DNA of 11,767 nucleotides from an uncultured Collinsella sp. (GTDB lineage Bacteria > Actinomycetota > Coriobacteriia > Coriobacteriales > Coriobacteriaceae). Made by a program: the position numbers and the translations under genes. The notes under the pieces were generated by a model. The model had not been told where the DNA came from and searched no databases. It worked only from the letters and a program-made list of their open reading frames with translations. The stretch spans positions 1 to 11,767 of the forward strand of contig UQNC01000053.1 of assembly GCA_900542175.1 (NCBI GenBank), in the 5' to 3' direction. This document shows positions 11,744 through 11,767 of the stretch, one piece after another. How positions within the stretch are numbered: position 1 is the first letter of the stretch; each line of letters opens with the position of its first letter.

Positions 11744-11767
11744 ATAGCGACTAGGCCGCGAGGGCCT

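Noticed and set aside
1..11767. CRISPR array, prophage, toxin-antitoxin pair or insertion sequence
   Set aside because: No regularly spaced repeats, integrase, transposase, phage gene or toxin-antitoxin pair is visible on either strand.

Overview
The window looks like a piece of a Coriobacteriia chromosome, probably Collinsella or a close relative. That assignment is inferred from the GC-rich coding sequence, strong GGAGG-type ribosome binding sites, and a gut-type amino-sugar locus built on a mannose-family PTS. I could not run a search to confirm it. All protein genes except one (a flavodoxin-like gene) lie on the minus strand. The one RNA gene, a tRNA-Thr, is on the plus strand.

Right to left, in the direction of transcription: a long gene-poor control region (about 11140-11767) precedes a five-gene operon, PTS IIA (10695-11138), a small YajC-like membrane protein (10414-10695), PTS IIB (9895-10377), PTS IIC (9004-9804) and PTS IID (7932-9014). 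It ends at a strong terminator (7832-7865). Next come a GntR/UTRA repressor (7015-7746), an AgaS-type SIS isomerase/deaminase (5734-6900, own operator and terminator) and an N-acetylhexosamine-6-phosphate deacetylase, nagA (4447-5616). A convergent flavodoxin-like gene (3787-4371, plus strand) ends at a terminator facing nagA. A second minus-strand cluster follows: an aldose 1-epimerase relative (2749-3630), a PfkB sugar-phosphate kinase (1754-2689), a 3' remnant of a second nagA (1582-1704) and a YhcH/YjgK/YiaL family protein (1076-1549). The left end holds tRNA-Thr(CGT) with its terminator and a solitary PTS IIB paralogue (154-648) whose phosphorylatable histidine is a tyrosine and whose C-terminal codons lie inside a REP-like repeat.

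Together the genes fit uptake and breakdown of N-acetylgalactosamine or a close relative. The PTS imports and phosphorylates the sugar, NagA removes the acetyl group, AgaS converts galactosamine-6-phosphate to tagatose-6-phosphate, and the PfkB kinase makes the bisphosphate. The aldolase that would finish the pathway is not in the window. The epimerase-like and YhcH-like proteins may handle sugar anomers. The GntR protein probably binds the near-identical operator CTGGTAGTAACCA(G) found before agaS (6962-6975) and before the PTS operon (11255-11268).

Points that stand out: the His-to-Tyr IIB and its repeat-derived tail, the deleted second nagA, the YajC-like gene inside a PTS operon, an acidic insertion in IID, and the stacked inverted repeats in the control region upstream of the PTS operon.
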